Shown here: positions 52,993 through 62,907 of the stretch, in pieces | How positions within the stretch are numbered: the first letter of the stretch is position 1 | Layout of the letters: every line of letters starts with the position of its first letter | Source: DUQW01 sp050953825 | GTDB taxonomy: Bacteria; Bacillota_I; Bacilli_A; Acholeplasmatales; Acholeplasmataceae | DNA length: 64,000 bases | Assembly (NCBI GenBank): GCA_050953825.1 | Contig: JBMNNF010000005.1 | Location: 89,669-153,668, forward strand | Reading direction: 5' to 3' | Translations under genes and position numbers: made by a program | The notes under the pieces: generated by a model | Told to the model about the DNA's origin: nothing | Databases searched by the model: none | What the model saw: only the letters and a program-made list of their open reading frames with translations

Positions 52993-55285
52993 GCGTGGCA
53001 TTTGGCAATTACGCATTTGGTTTCAAAACTTTAAGGAAAGATTAACCGAATTAATTACAAGAAAAACTGAACGCGATGCCAAACGAATCGGAAAAGAAAT
53101 TGCGGTTAAAAAACGCGTTGGTATTGAAGACTTAGATCTAGACATTCGCAATGATGACAAGTTGATTTATGATATTAGATACCAAATTAGAGATCAAATC
53201 AATAATCGTAAACCTGAAGGCGAACGCCTGAAATATGAAATTAAAAAAGCTCAAGAAAAATCAAAAATTCGTATTTCGTATAAAACCGAAAGAAATAAAA
53301 TAATTAATCGAATTATTAAATCTGATATAGAGAAATTAAAGAGTGAAAATAAGAAGGTTAGACTTTTAGAAACAGCCGATTTACAAAAACAACTTCAATA
53401 CGAAAATAACCAGTACTCAATGAATTTAAGATTATTGGATGAGCAGTTAGTTGATGTAAATTTATCTAATGAAGAAAGACTGAAATTAGAAGATGAAAAA
53501 GTTTTACTAACAACTAATCATAATGAAACAGTCACTACACTTAAAGACAGAATTCATCATTTAAAACATAATGATGATCCAGAAATTATGAGTAAAATTA
53601 ACGCACTTTATCAAGAACGGGCGGACAACAAAGTTAAATTAGATGAATACATCAGTCATGAAAAAGAAGAGTTGTCTAAATTTGTTGCCGAAAAAGAACA
53701 AAGATTAACCGAAATTAGAGAAAATCCAACTAGTGAAAGTGCACCGTTAATGGTATTAGAACCAACAAGTACGGATCTGGTTATCTCCAAAAAATATGTT
53801 CCTTCAGATGAATGGCAAGAAATTGAACATCACAAAGTTGAAATTAAACGACTAGATGCTGAATTTAGAGCAATCAATGAAGAATTACTTAAAAAAGAGC
53901 GATTGCTTCGTGAAGAGGCAAAAGCCAATAAAGATGAATATGTTAGAAAATATGTTCATAATAAGACTAAAAATCTTTCTGAAGAAATTAAAAAAGTTGA
54001 ATTATCTCATGGTGATCCAAAGCGCTTAAAAGAATTAAGAAAACAATATCGAAGAGTGGTTTACGTTGAAACAATTGAAGCTGAGCATGAATATCAATTA
54101 AAAACTAATGAAAAAATGCGAGAAGAAACGGCAGCCATTAGGAGACAACAAAGAGAAATCCATCAAGAAATTGTTCAACATAATCGTGATATTAGAGATA
54201 TCAACGATTCACTTTATTTCAAAGAAAAAGCTCATAAAGTGCAATATTATACCGAACTTTACTCATCGAAGAGTGATGAAGAAGTTTTAAAAATGGTTCC
54301 ACCAACTAAAAAAGAACAAGAAAGAACGGAATCAATTATTGATAACGTTAAGAAAATACTTAAAGCGTTACTTTATTTATTCCCAGCATTATTATTACTT
54401 GGTGTGTTTACCTTCTATCCAATTATTAATTCATTTATAATCTCATTTTATGAAGGATATAACATCCAAACAGGAGAGATTGACGGATTTACCTTAATTG
54501 GCAACTACCAAAAGGTTTTAACTCACTCCAATTTCGTCCAAGCCATTATTAATACAGGTGTTATCGTCTTTATTTCGGTACCAGTCACCATTTTAGTTGG
54601 ATTGTTAATTGCCATAGCCTTACATTCAATTAAACCACTAAAAGGATTTTTCCAAACAGTATTTTTCTTACCATATGTTACCAATACGATTGCGATTGGA
54701 TTAGTCTTCGCTTATATCTTTAGTGGAAACACAAATACCATTGCTGCTGGAGAAGCTACTGGATTAGCTAACCAAATACTAAAATTATTTGGAGCGTCAC
54801 AAGTGCCTTGGCTAGGAATGGGTGCAACTTATTGGTCAGCAATGATTGTTATTTTGATTTATGGTTTATGGAATGGTCTAGCTTTTAAGATTATCGTTTT
54901 CTTAGCTGGTATTGAAGGAATTGATAAGCAATATTATCAAGCCAGTCAAATTGATGGAGCTAATAGAGCGAAACAATTTAGACGAATTACCGTTCCGTTA
55001 TTGTCACCAATGATCTTGTATATTTTAATTACTTCAATTATTGGCGCCTTTAAAACATATACAAGCGTAGTAGCGATTGTTGGTAAAACCGGAGTTATTA
55101 CTTCTGGTAGAGATGGCCCAGTGTATTTAAAAACAATTGTTTTCTACGTTTATGACTACATTGAACAGGCTGGACAAAATGGAATGATGAGTTTAGCGTC
55201 AGCGGCTGCAATTATTCTATTTGCGATTATCTTAGTTTTTACTGCCATCCAATTAGCAGTAAGCAAAAAGAGAGTTCATTATTAA
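52955..55285 (+). CDS. MalF-type sugar permease with long N-terminal coiled-coil extension
   Basis: A 776-residue protein, far longer than usual (about 290-320). Residues 1 to about 455 are highly charged, helical and rich in Lys/Glu heptads (for example EEINKR-type runs such as LKKERLLREEAKANKDEY), with no membrane segment. From about 458 onward it is a CUT1 permease with six segments and the EAA loop QASQIDGANRAKQFRRITVP near residue 665. The extension is in frame with no stop, so this is a true fusion. Its start lies within the ATPase gene. The role of the coiled coil is unknown. Confidence 0.88.
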   Translation: MRNQLKKLDLALKRGIWQLRIWFQNFKERLTELITRKTERDAKRIGKEIAVKKRVGIEDLDLDIRNDDKLIYDIRYQIRDQINNRKPEGERLKYEIKKAQEKSKIRISYKTERNKIINRIIKSDIEKLKSENKKVRLLETADLQKQLQYENNQYSMNLRLLDEQLVDVNLSNEERLKLEDEKVLLTTNHNETVTTLKDRIHHLKHNDDPEIMSKINALYQERADNKVKLDEYISHEKEELSKFVAEKEQRLTEIRENPTSESAPLMVLEPTSTDLVISKKYVPSDEWQEIEHHKVEIKRLDAEFRAINEELLKKERLLREEAKANKDEYVRKYVHNKTKNLSEEIKKVELSHGDPKRLKELRKQYRRVVYVETIEAEHEYQLKTNEKMREETAAIRRQQREIHQEIVQHNRDIRDINDSLYFKEKAHKVQYYTELYSSKSDEEVLKMVPPTKKEQERTESIIDNVKKILKALLYLFPALLLLGVFTFYPIINSFIISFYEGYNIQTGEIDGFTLIGNYQKVLTHSNFVQAIINTGVIVFISVPVTILVGLLIAIALHSIKPLKGFFQTVFFLPYVTNTIAIGLVFAYIFSGNTNTIAAGEATGLANQILKLFGASQVPWLGMGATYWSAMIVILIYGLWNGLAFKIIVFLAGIEGIDKQYYQASQIDGANRAKQFRRITVPLLSPMILYILITSIIGAFKTYTSVVAIVGKTGVITSGRDGPVYLKTIVFYVYDYIEQAGQNGMMSLASAAAIILFAIILVFTAIQLAVSKKRVHY

Positions 55286-55298
55286 GGGGGAGTGACTT

Positions 55299-56657
55299 AT
55301 GAAACGAATTACTAAAAAAATTAAACGTCTCCAAGGTTTTGCCTTAATATTTGATATCTTGTATGTTGCAATAGCTTTATTTGGATTTTTCTATTTATTT
55401 TCCATTTTAGTTGAACCAGAAATAATTATTGATATCGTTGATACAACTTACAATATCTTAGGCATTAAATTTAATTCTCGCGATGTAAATTTCATGCTAA
55501 CTCTCTTGGTAGGATATTTAGTAGTATTTATTCCGCTAGCAGTTGCTAATACGAAAAAGTTATTTAATAAGACTGATATTGAAATTGACGAATGGTCATA
55601 TCGAACTCAATTCTTATATGCCTTATTCTCATTAGTAACACTAAATGTTGGAGCATTAGTTTTTAGAATATTAGCGGGTATTGAAATTGTTCGCATTGTT
55701 GAAGTTGACCGCAAGGAAAGATTAGAATTAAGAAAGAAAAGAAAAGCTGAATCTAAAGAATTAAGAGAGTCGCAACATGACCTTGAAGCGATGAACCGTA
55801 GACATTTCATTATGCAAATCGTTCGCATTGGGGCGACATATACGTTCTTAACTTTAGTTGCCTTATTTATTATCATTCCGTTTTATTGGATGATCTTAAC
55901 TTCTTTAAAAACTCATCATGAGTTAACGACAGCTCTTAATCCAAGATTCTTTATTGGAATGGCTGAAGCCCAATGGGTTAACTTCAAAGTAGCTTTAACT
56001 AGATTTGATTTCTGGCGCTATATGTGGAATACATTAGCCGTTGGAATTTTATCAATGTTGGGTACTGTATTTACAACAATATTAGCTGCATTTGCATTTT
56101 CAAGATTAGAATTTAAAGGAAGAGATTTCATCTTTAGTTTATTACTAGCAACGATGATGATTCCTGGAGAATTATATACGATTACTAACTATATTACGGT
56201 TAGTAACTTAGGTTGGATTGAAACTTGGTACGCACTGATTGTTCCATTTATGACAAGTGTGTTCTATATTTTCTTTTTAAGACAAACCTTTAAACAAATT
56301 CCAGATACACTCTATCAAGCAGCCCGCGTTGATGGCTGTTCAGATTTCAAATATTTAAATAGAGTGATGTTACCAATTGCTAAACCAACAATTATTACAA
56401 TTGTAATTTTATCAGCCATTGGTTCGTGGAACGCTTATATTTGGCCACAACTAGTAGCGACTGAAGATAAAAACTTATTAATTTCAGTTGCTTTAAGAAG
56501 TACTAGCTTTACTGTAGGTACTGGATCGGATGCAAGACCAGTCTATAACTTACAGTTAGCAGCAACAACACTTGTAACAGTACCGCTATTAATTGTATTC
56601 TTCGCTCTTAAGAAATACATTATGTCTGGTATCGGACGTAGCGGAACTAAAGGATAA
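55299..56657 (+). CDS. MalG-type sugar permease with N-terminal membrane extension
   Basis: A 452-residue CUT1 permease with the EAA loop YQAARVDGCSDFKYLNRVML near residue 335. Canonical MalG segments begin at about residue 178. Before them stands an added region: three hydrophobic segments (about 14-40, 66-86 and 101-124) and a charged linker (DRKERLELRKKRKAESKE, about 136-153). GGGGGAG precedes the ATG. Partner of the coiled-coil permease. Confidence 0.9.
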   Translation: MKRITKKIKRLQGFALIFDILYVAIALFGFFYLFSILVEPEIIIDIVDTTYNILGIKFNSRDVNFMLTLLVGYLVVFIPLAVANTKKLFNKTDIEIDEWSYRTQFLYALFSLVTLNVGALVFRILAGIEIVRIVEVDRKERLELRKKRKAESKELRESQHDLEAMNRRHFIMQIVRIGATYTFLTLVALFIIIPFYWMILTSLKTHHELTTALNPRFFIGMAEAQWVNFKVALTRFDFWRYMWNTLAVGILSMLGTVFTTILAAFAFSRLEFKGRDFIFSLLLATMMIPGELYTITNYITVSNLGWIETWYALIVPFMTSVFYIFFLRQTFKQIPDTLYQAARVDGCSDFKYLNRVMLPIAKPTIITIVILSAIGSWNAYIWPQLVATEDKNLLISVALRSTSFTVGTGSDARPVYNLQLAATTLVTVPLLIVFFALKKYIMSGIGRSGTKG

Positions 56658-56694
56658 TCTTCATGTTATTTAAATATAAAAAAGGAGGATAAAA

Positions 56695-58644
56695 ATGAAG
56701 AGATTTTTACAAATTTTACTAATTGGGTTAATCACACTAACTTTAGCAAGTTGTGTTAAGACAAGAGCCCAAAAACCTGTTTTAGAAGGAGTTAATGAAA
56801 CTCCAGTCATTAGAGTGGGAGAGGAATTTAATCCCAAAGCTGGCATTACTGCCAAAGATAAACCAGGCGGTGCCGACATCACTGCTGACATCAAAGTTAT
56901 TGGTTGGGATGATGCTAATATTTTAACCCCAGGTTTCTATGAGTATACTATTTCAGTTAAAAATAAAGATGGTTTAGAAGCTCGTGTTGAAGTTTCATTG
57001 ACCGTCCAAACTGCTGATGGAGAAAATCCAAACATTCCTAAAATCGTTGGAGCTAAAACTAATGAAACATATTTTATTGGTTCAGGAGAATGGGATCCAG
57101 CAGACGGCGTTACTGCCGAATCACCTACTGGAACTGATATTACATCTAGCTTACAAATTGTTGGAACTTACTTATTAGATACTGTTGGAGCTTATGTTAT
57201 TACTTATCAAGTCGAATTTGAAGGAGTAAGAGCGAGAAGAACTTTAACGTTAAACGTTGTTTCTTCAGAAATTCCTTTAGAGTTAACTAAAGAACCAATT
57301 ACGATTACAATCCATCACGCAATGGGTCAAAGAAATACCGATTTAATTAAAAAGTATGCCAGATCATTTACTGATCATTGGAATGGTTTAGGTCATAACA
57401 TTACAATTGAAGTTCCAGATGGCGCTGGTAACTATGATACCTTAAAAAATAATATGATCAACCGAATCACTGCTGGTAATATGCCTAACTTAGTCCAAGG
57501 ATATCCAGACCATGTGGCAGAATATTTAAACGGTAAAGCAGTATTAAACTTAAATCCATATATCAACCATGAAAAATGGGGGATGTCAGGTGCTGATTCA
57601 TTTGAAGATATTATCAAAGTTTATCGCGATGAAAATAGTCAATATGATGCAGCTGGCACTTTCTATTCATTACCATTTAATAAGTCAACAGAAATTATGA
57701 TTTATAACAAAGATGCAATGCAATGGGTTGCTAATAAGCGTAATAAAACTTTAGACGAAGTTATCCCTAAGACTTGGCAAGATATCGTTGATATTGCTGA
57801 TGATTTAAGAGCCTATGCTAGAAGTATCATTACTGCAAGAATTGAAAATGATGATCAAATTCCTCCAGGACAAAAACAAGCGGCAATTGATCGCGAAATG
57901 TTAAAAATTGTTCCGGCTTCACTTGACTCTTTAGGAAATGCCTTTATTACCTTTACTAGACAATGGGGTGGTAAATATACCGCATTAAATCCTGATTTCA
58001 CTGGTCAATATTTATGGAAAGATAACGCTAATACTAAAGCGGCAATGCAATTTTTGAAAACTAATAAGAATGTAATTACTATTCCAGAATTTTGGGATCA
58101 ACAATATGCATCAACTCCATTTGTTAACCAACAAACATTTATTACTGTTGGTTCATCAGCTGGAATTACTTACAACGATCCTAAAGGAAAATTTGAATTA
58201 GGAGCAGCACCTGTTCCATACAATGCCGACAAGCCAGAGTTAAAAACGGTAATTCAACAAGGAACTAACGTTTCATTATTAAAGACCGGAAATGCCCAAC
58301 AAATGTTAGTTTCATGGTTATTCTTAAAACACTTAATTAATAAAGAAAACACAATGGATTGGGCAATGAGCACCGGATATCTACCTGTTAGAACATCAGC
58401 TTATCAAGATCCAGTATTCCAAGCATTCCTAAATACACCAACAGATGCTCAAAAAATAACTTCTATATCAGCAAATGCTGCTTACTTACAAACTGGACAT
58501 ATGTTCTATGACCCTGCATTTATCGGTTCATCAAGAGCTAGAAATCAAGTTGGAGAAGCGTTAAGAAGAATTATTAACGGTGATGGTGATATTCAAGCCG
58601 CATTAGATTTCGCCTATAACGAAGCTAATTTAGTCGGAAATTAA
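56695..58644 (+). CDS. Solute-binding lipoprotein with two N-terminal Ig-like domains
   Basis: A 649-residue lipoprotein (lipobox LTLASC, Cys20). Residues about 30-115 and 118-195 are two DUF5011-type Ig-like domains (PVIRVGEEFNPKAGITAKD, then a second with FIGSGEWDPADGVTAES). From about 205 onward it is an extracellular solute-binding protein (family 1/8) with PFNKSTEIMIYNKDAM and PKTWQDIVDIADDLRA. The ligand is probably a sugar or glycan. AAAGGAGG precedes the ATG. The Ig domains likely hold the binding module away from the membrane. Confidence 0.9.
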   Translation: MKRFLQILLIGLITLTLASCVKTRAQKPVLEGVNETPVIRVGEEFNPKAGITAKDKPGGADITADIKVIGWDDANILTPGFYEYTISVKNKDGLEARVEVSLTVQTADGENPNIPKIVGAKTNETYFIGSGEWDPADGVTAESPTGTDITSSLQIVGTYLLDTVGAYVITYQVEFEGVRARRTLTLNVVSSEIPLELTKEPITITIHHAMGQRNTDLIKKYARSFTDHWNGLGHNITIEVPDGAGNYDTLKNNMINRITAGNMPNLVQGYPDHVAEYLNGKAVLNLNPYINHEKWGMSGADSFEDIIKVYRDENSQYDAAGTFYSLPFNKSTEIMIYNKDAMQWVANKRNKTLDEVIPKTWQDIVDIADDLRAYARSIITARIENDDQIPPGQKQAAIDREMLKIVPASLDSLGNAFITFTRQWGGKYTALNPDFTGQYLWKDNANTKAAMQFLKTNKNVITIPEFWDQQYASTPFVNQQTFITVGSSAGITYNDPKGKFELGAAPVPYNADKPELKTVIQQGTNVSLLKTGNAQQMLVSWLFLKHLINKENTMDWAMSTGYLPVRTSAYQDPVFQAFLNTPTDAQKITSISANAAYLQTGHMFYDPAFIGSSRARNQVGEALRRIINGDGDIQAALDFAYNEANLVGN

Positions 58645-58668
58645 GAATAAAAGGAAAAGGAGAGTTAT

Positions 58669-61600
58669 ATGAAAAAATATTTTAAGTATTTTCTCGCTTT
58701 AATTGTTGGTTTATTTTTAGTTGTAGGCTTAACCGCCTGCGGTGAATCAGATCAACAAAAAGTCGATGATGCATTAGAAAAGTTAGCCATTGTTTATACT
58801 GCTCCTGATAATAAGGATAGTGTAACCAAGGACTTAACATTAAGAACCGCAATAGATGAAGTTTCTATTGAATGGAAATCAGATAAACCAGCAGTAGTTT
58901 CCAATACTGGTCGCGTGACTAGACCTGCTGCTAGTGGTTCTAACGAAACAGTAACTTTAACGGCAACTGCATCCCTTGGTAAAGTGGAAGTAGTCAAAAC
59001 TTTCAAAGTTGTCGTTATTAAATTAACTGATTTTTTAGCAGTTTTACAAGGGATTGAATTAGCTGGGGTAACAAAAGATAATAACGTATATGTCACTTCT
59101 AAAGATATTACCCTACCAGCAACAGTTGGTGGCCACAACATTACTTGGGTTTCAGCTGACCCTGAAACAATTACTAATGCCGGTGTTGTGACTCGTCCAA
59201 AATATCTTCAACCTGATAAAGTTGTTGCGTTAACCGCATCAACTGGTGGTGAATCAATTGTTATTTTAGTTAAAGTCTTAGCAATTGCTGAAGAACCAAA
59301 AATTGATATCTTAAATCAAGCCAAAGATATGTTACTATTAACTGGCGTTAATGCTGGTGTAGTTGCGGATGATATTGAATTACCAAAAAAAGTTGGTCAA
59401 AAAGGCGTAACTATCACTTGGTCTTCTGACACTCCAGATTCAATTTCAGCAACTGGTGAAGTTTCAAGAAGTGCTGAGAATGTAACAGTTACTTTAACTG
59501 CAACTCTTAACGTTGAAGGATATACTGGAGATCCAATAACTAAAGAATTTGAAATTGTCGTTTTAGCAGCAGTTGAAAGTGTAGAACTAACCGCATTAAG
59601 TGAAATGAGAAACTTAGGAAAAATTGCTAAAGGGACTTATGTTAGTGCTAAAGGTGTCACCGTTGTTGGTACTACCAAAGATGGATTCATGATTTATGAC
59701 GGCGAAACATTAGTTTTCGTCTATGATAGAGGCGTGAGAAAATCATTTGTCAAAACTGGTCAAGTTATTGATATCTCTGGTGAAACTAGTGTTTATTACG
59801 GAGTTTCTCAACTTCAAAACTCGGCACAATCATCTAAACCAATCATTGTTAAAAGATCAACTGCCGCCAAGAAAACTCCAACTCCAACTACCATCAAAGA
59901 AGGTGGAGATTTCGCATCAATTGAAGCTTTCTTAGCTGATAAAGGAACAACTCATGATCATAACAATGTCACATTTGATTTTGAATATTTAGAAATTAGT
60001 GCCTATGTTAGAAAATATTCAAGCGATAACTATGATACAGTTTTAGTTGATGATGCAAGTTATAAATTACAAACATCAGCAAATTCAGCTCTTGATAAGA
60101 AAGGATTTGTCGTTTACTATCAATCGAATCAATCAGATTTACAACCATATGACAATGTTAAAGTTACCATTAAAGCATTCTTCTATTCTTATAGAACTGA
60201 TAGAAACGTATTCTCAGTAATTTATACTGGTGGAGCAAGTGCCCAAGAAATCGTCTTTAACGGTACTGATGCTGAATTTAGAGATGTTATTGGTAATGCG
60301 GCAAAAGCTAAACTTAAAGAACGCTATATTAGAAATGAAACAGCTGTATTATTAGATGAATTTTTAGGTGGTACAATTGCGTGGGCATCTGATGATCCAG
60401 CAAGTATTAATCCAACAACTGGAGCTGTAGTTATTCCAGCAGCCGAAAAGACAGTCAATTTAACCGCAACCGTTAGTTACAAAGGTGGAACTACTCCAAT
60501 TGTAATTCCAGTTAAATTAGGTGTTCCAGCAGCTAATACTGTAGCTGACCTTATAGCGGCGGACGAAAATACAACACTTAGAGTAGTTGGCGTTGTTACC
60601 GGATATGTATCGAATAATACTCATGCACTTCAAGATACATCGGGCGCGATTGCTCTTGACTCAAGAAATTTAAACCCTGAATTAAGAAGTTTATTAGATC
60701 GTTCTGTCGGTAAGACTGTTGATATGCTAGTTACTAGAAAAAGAAATTATAGAGGTCTAGAACAAGCTGAAGTCGTTGAAATCATCGAAGTTACAGATGC
60801 CCTTGAGTTAGCATCAGTATCATTAGATGATAAAGCCATTGATAATACATTAAAACCAGACCAATCTAAATATGTATCATTTTCAAGTGGAATAGTAAGT
60901 AATTACAAAGTAGATAACTATAATAACATTACATTTACCTTAACAAATGATGAGAATAAGAAGGTTAACTTCAGATGGGATGCAAGAACTCCTCTAGCAA
61001 CATCAGTTCAAAATAAATTGAAATCGATTAAGAATGGCGATAAATTCAATGTTTCTTATCTATTATTAGGTTGGTTTGATAATCCACAAGTAGCACCATC
61101 AAATAAGACTAAGTTCGTTGATGCTCCTTATACTGACGCTCAAGCAATGGAAGTAACTGCAAATAAAGTTAAGAGTTTATTTAAAGCTCAATACTACAAA
61201 GCAGAAGACATATCATTGTTTAAGACTAATCAAGGGGTTGCAGTCGCATGGGCTTCTGATAATGCTAATTTATTTAATGCAAAAACTGGCATGATGACAC
61301 TTCCAGCTGCCGGAACTGCACCAGTCGAAGTTAAAGTAACCGCTACTTTAACTAAAGAAGGTGTTGCTGCACAAGATGTTGTTGTTAAATTTGAAGTCGG
61401 AGCATTATTAGTTGTATCTGTAGCTGATGCAAAAGCACAAGCGAAAAATCGTCTAGTGAAAATTAAAGGCGTTTTAACTGCTAATGCTGCTGCTGATACT
61501 TACTTTGTTCAAGATGCTACTGGAGCGATTGCCGTATATGCTAAAGATAGTGGTCCACTTAACATTGCTGAATTAGATAAATCAATTGGTCATGAAGTTA

Positions 61601-62772
61601 CAATTCAAGGATCTAGATCAACATATAAAGGCATGGAACAAATTAACCTTAATATTATTTGGGAAGTTAGTGAAGCCGCAGTTGCCTTACCAGCCGCAGT
61701 TTCATTAGATACTGGTTTATTAGATGCTGCTACTTTAAAATCACATCAAAGTAAGTTAGCTTCAATTAGCCAAGTAGTCGTTTCATCATTTGCCAAAGAT
61801 GATTCGGGTAATGTTACATTTACTTTAACTCGCCCAGATTTAGCAACAATTAACTTTAGATGGGAAAGTGCAGTTGAATTACCTGAAGCGATGGCGACAC
61901 TGCTAAACGGCTTAGAAAATGATGCTGTTCTAAATATTGAAAAAGCAATTATTGGTTGGATTGATAATCCAGTATTATTAGCTCATAAAGGTATGACTGT
62001 TACCAAAACAGCTCTGACTGATGCTAATAAAGTTAAAGCTGCCAAAGCGACATTAGTTGCTGAATTAGAAGGACAATCGTTTATTGGTGGAAAAGCAGTA
62101 GTTGCACCAACAAAAGGACTTTATGATGCATCATTAACTTGGAAGACACCTAATCCAGCTGATGCAGTAGCAGGTGGCAAATGGAAAGCTGTTGAAGCTG
62201 AAACACCAGTTGTATTAACTGTCACAGTAAAAGTAGGTAATGTAAGTGAAGATCAAACGATTAATGTTATAATTGTTCCTAATGTTCCACAAGTAGTCAC
62301 AACATCATTTACCGTCGCTAAATTTGAAAGTCTTAAAGCCGATGAAAATAATGCAACATCAGTTGGACTTGATCCAGCGGTGTTTAATGTTGTAAGTGTT
62401 CCTGATAATTCAAATGGAAACCATGTTGGATTAGCAACAGACGGTAATATTAGATTATATGCTAGTAGAGCTGATGGTAAAGGTAGTGCTTTAACAATTT
62501 CAGTATTAGGCGATCAAAAAATTAAACGTGTTAAATTTGTCTTAGCTGCAGGAAACAAGATACTTGATGCTAATAATCCATCAGCTAAAATAACTTTAGG
62601 AACTGAAGAAAAAGTCATCACTGGTGCCGCTCAATTAAAGGATACAACAATCGAATATAATGAATTAGATATAACTACATTTACTTTCCAACACACTCAA
62701 TTAGCTGCAGGTCAAGGCTATAGTAGTACACAAATTTGGATTCAGTCAATTGAAATTGAATATTTACCATAA
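58669..62772 (+). CDS. Giant modular surface lipoprotein (bacterial Ig and OB-like domains)
   Basis: A 1367-residue lipoprotein (lipobox GLTAC, Cys24), last gene of the transporter operon. Three atrophied bacterial Ig domains fill about 35-305 (each with a W.S..P pattern such as IEWKSDKPAVVSNTGRVT). An OB-like domain (about 306-395, AKGTYVSAKGVTV) resembles YhcR OB folds. Two tandem copies of an Ig / OB / NFRW-GWxDNP unit lie at about 560-820 and 840-1115, followed by one more Ig domain and a C-terminal beta-rich domain ending IWIQSIEIEYL. No catalytic motif recognised. Probably binds a polymer at the surface. Confidence 0.8.
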   Translation: MKKYFKYFLALIVGLFLVVGLTACGESDQQKVDDALEKLAIVYTAPDNKDSVTKDLTLRTAIDEVSIEWKSDKPAVVSNTGRVTRPAASGSNETVTLTATASLGKVEVVKTFKVVVIKLTDFLAVLQGIELAGVTKDNNVYVTSKDITLPATVGGHNITWVSADPETITNAGVVTRPKYLQPDKVVALTASTGGESIVILVKVLAIAEEPKIDILNQAKDMLLLTGVNAGVVADDIELPKKVGQKGVTITWSSDTPDSISATGEVSRSAENVTVTLTATLNVEGYTGDPITKEFEIVVLAAVESVELTALSEMRNLGKIAKGTYVSAKGVTVVGTTKDGFMIYDGETLVFVYDRGVRKSFVKTGQVIDISGETSVYYGVSQLQNSAQSSKPIIVKRSTAAKKTPTPTTIKEGGDFASIEAFLADKGTTHDHNNVTFDFEYLEISAYVRKYSSDNYDTVLVDDASYKLQTSANSALDKKGFVVYYQSNQSDLQPYDNVKVTIKAFFYSYRTDRNVFSVIYTGGASAQEIVFNGTDAEFRDVIGNAAKAKLKERYIRNETAVLLDEFLGGTIAWASDDPASINPTTGAVVIPAAEKTVNLTATVSYKGGTTPIVIPVKLGVPAANTVADLIAADENTTLRVVGVVTGYVSNNTHALQDTSGAIALDSRNLNPELRSLLDRSVGKTVDMLVTRKRNYRGLEQAEVVEIIEVTDALELASVSLDDKAIDNTLKPDQSKYVSFSSGIVSNYKVDNYNNITFTLTNDENKKVNFRWDARTPLATSVQNKLKSIKNGDKFNVSYLLLGWFDNPQVAPSNKTKFVDAPYTDAQAMEVTANKVKSLFKAQYYKAEDISLFKTNQGVAVAWASDNANLFNAKTGMMTLPAAGTAPVEVKVTATLTKEGVAAQDVVVKFEVGALLVVSVADAKAQAKNRLVKIKGVLTANAAADTYFVQDATGAIAVYAKDSGPLNIAELDKSIGHEVTIQGSRSTYKGMEQINLNIIWEVSEAAVALPAAVSLDTGLLDAATLKSHQSKLASISQVVVSSFAKDDSGNVTFTLTRPDLATINFRWESAVELPEAMATLLNGLENDAVLNIEKAIIGWIDNPVLLAHKGMTVTKTALTDANKVKAAKATLVAELEGQSFIGGKAVVAPTKGLYDASLTWKTPNPADAVAGGKWKAVEAETPVVLTVTVKVGNVSEDQTINVIIVPNVPQVVTTSFTVAKFESLKADENNATSVGLDPAVFNVVSVPDNSNGNHVGLATDGNIRLYASRADGKGSALTISVLGDQKIKRVKFVLAAGNKILDANNPSAKITLGTEEKVITGAAQLKDTTIEYNELDITTFTFQHTQLAAGQGYSSTQIWIQSIEIEYLP

Positions 62773-62794
62773 TTAATCCAATAAATTAGTAAAG

Positions 62795-62818
62795 AGCTCG
62801 GTTTTACCGAGCTTTTTC
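62795..62818 (+). terminator. Intrinsic terminator of the ABC transporter operon
   Basis: AGCTCGG (62795-62801), loop TTTTA (62802-62806), CCGAGCT (62807-62813), then T5. Confidence 0.9.
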
Positions 62819-62907
62819 ATTGTGTCAATAATAAAATAAGAATCGCATAGTTAAATTATTATTATAACTATGATATAATAATAAATGGCACATCAAGGAG
62901 GTATATT

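Noticed and set aside
52955..54330. Separate coiled-coil gene before a normal permease
   Set aside because: The frame is continuous with the permease, with no stop codon. A start near codon 450 was considered but no convincing ribosome site stands there.
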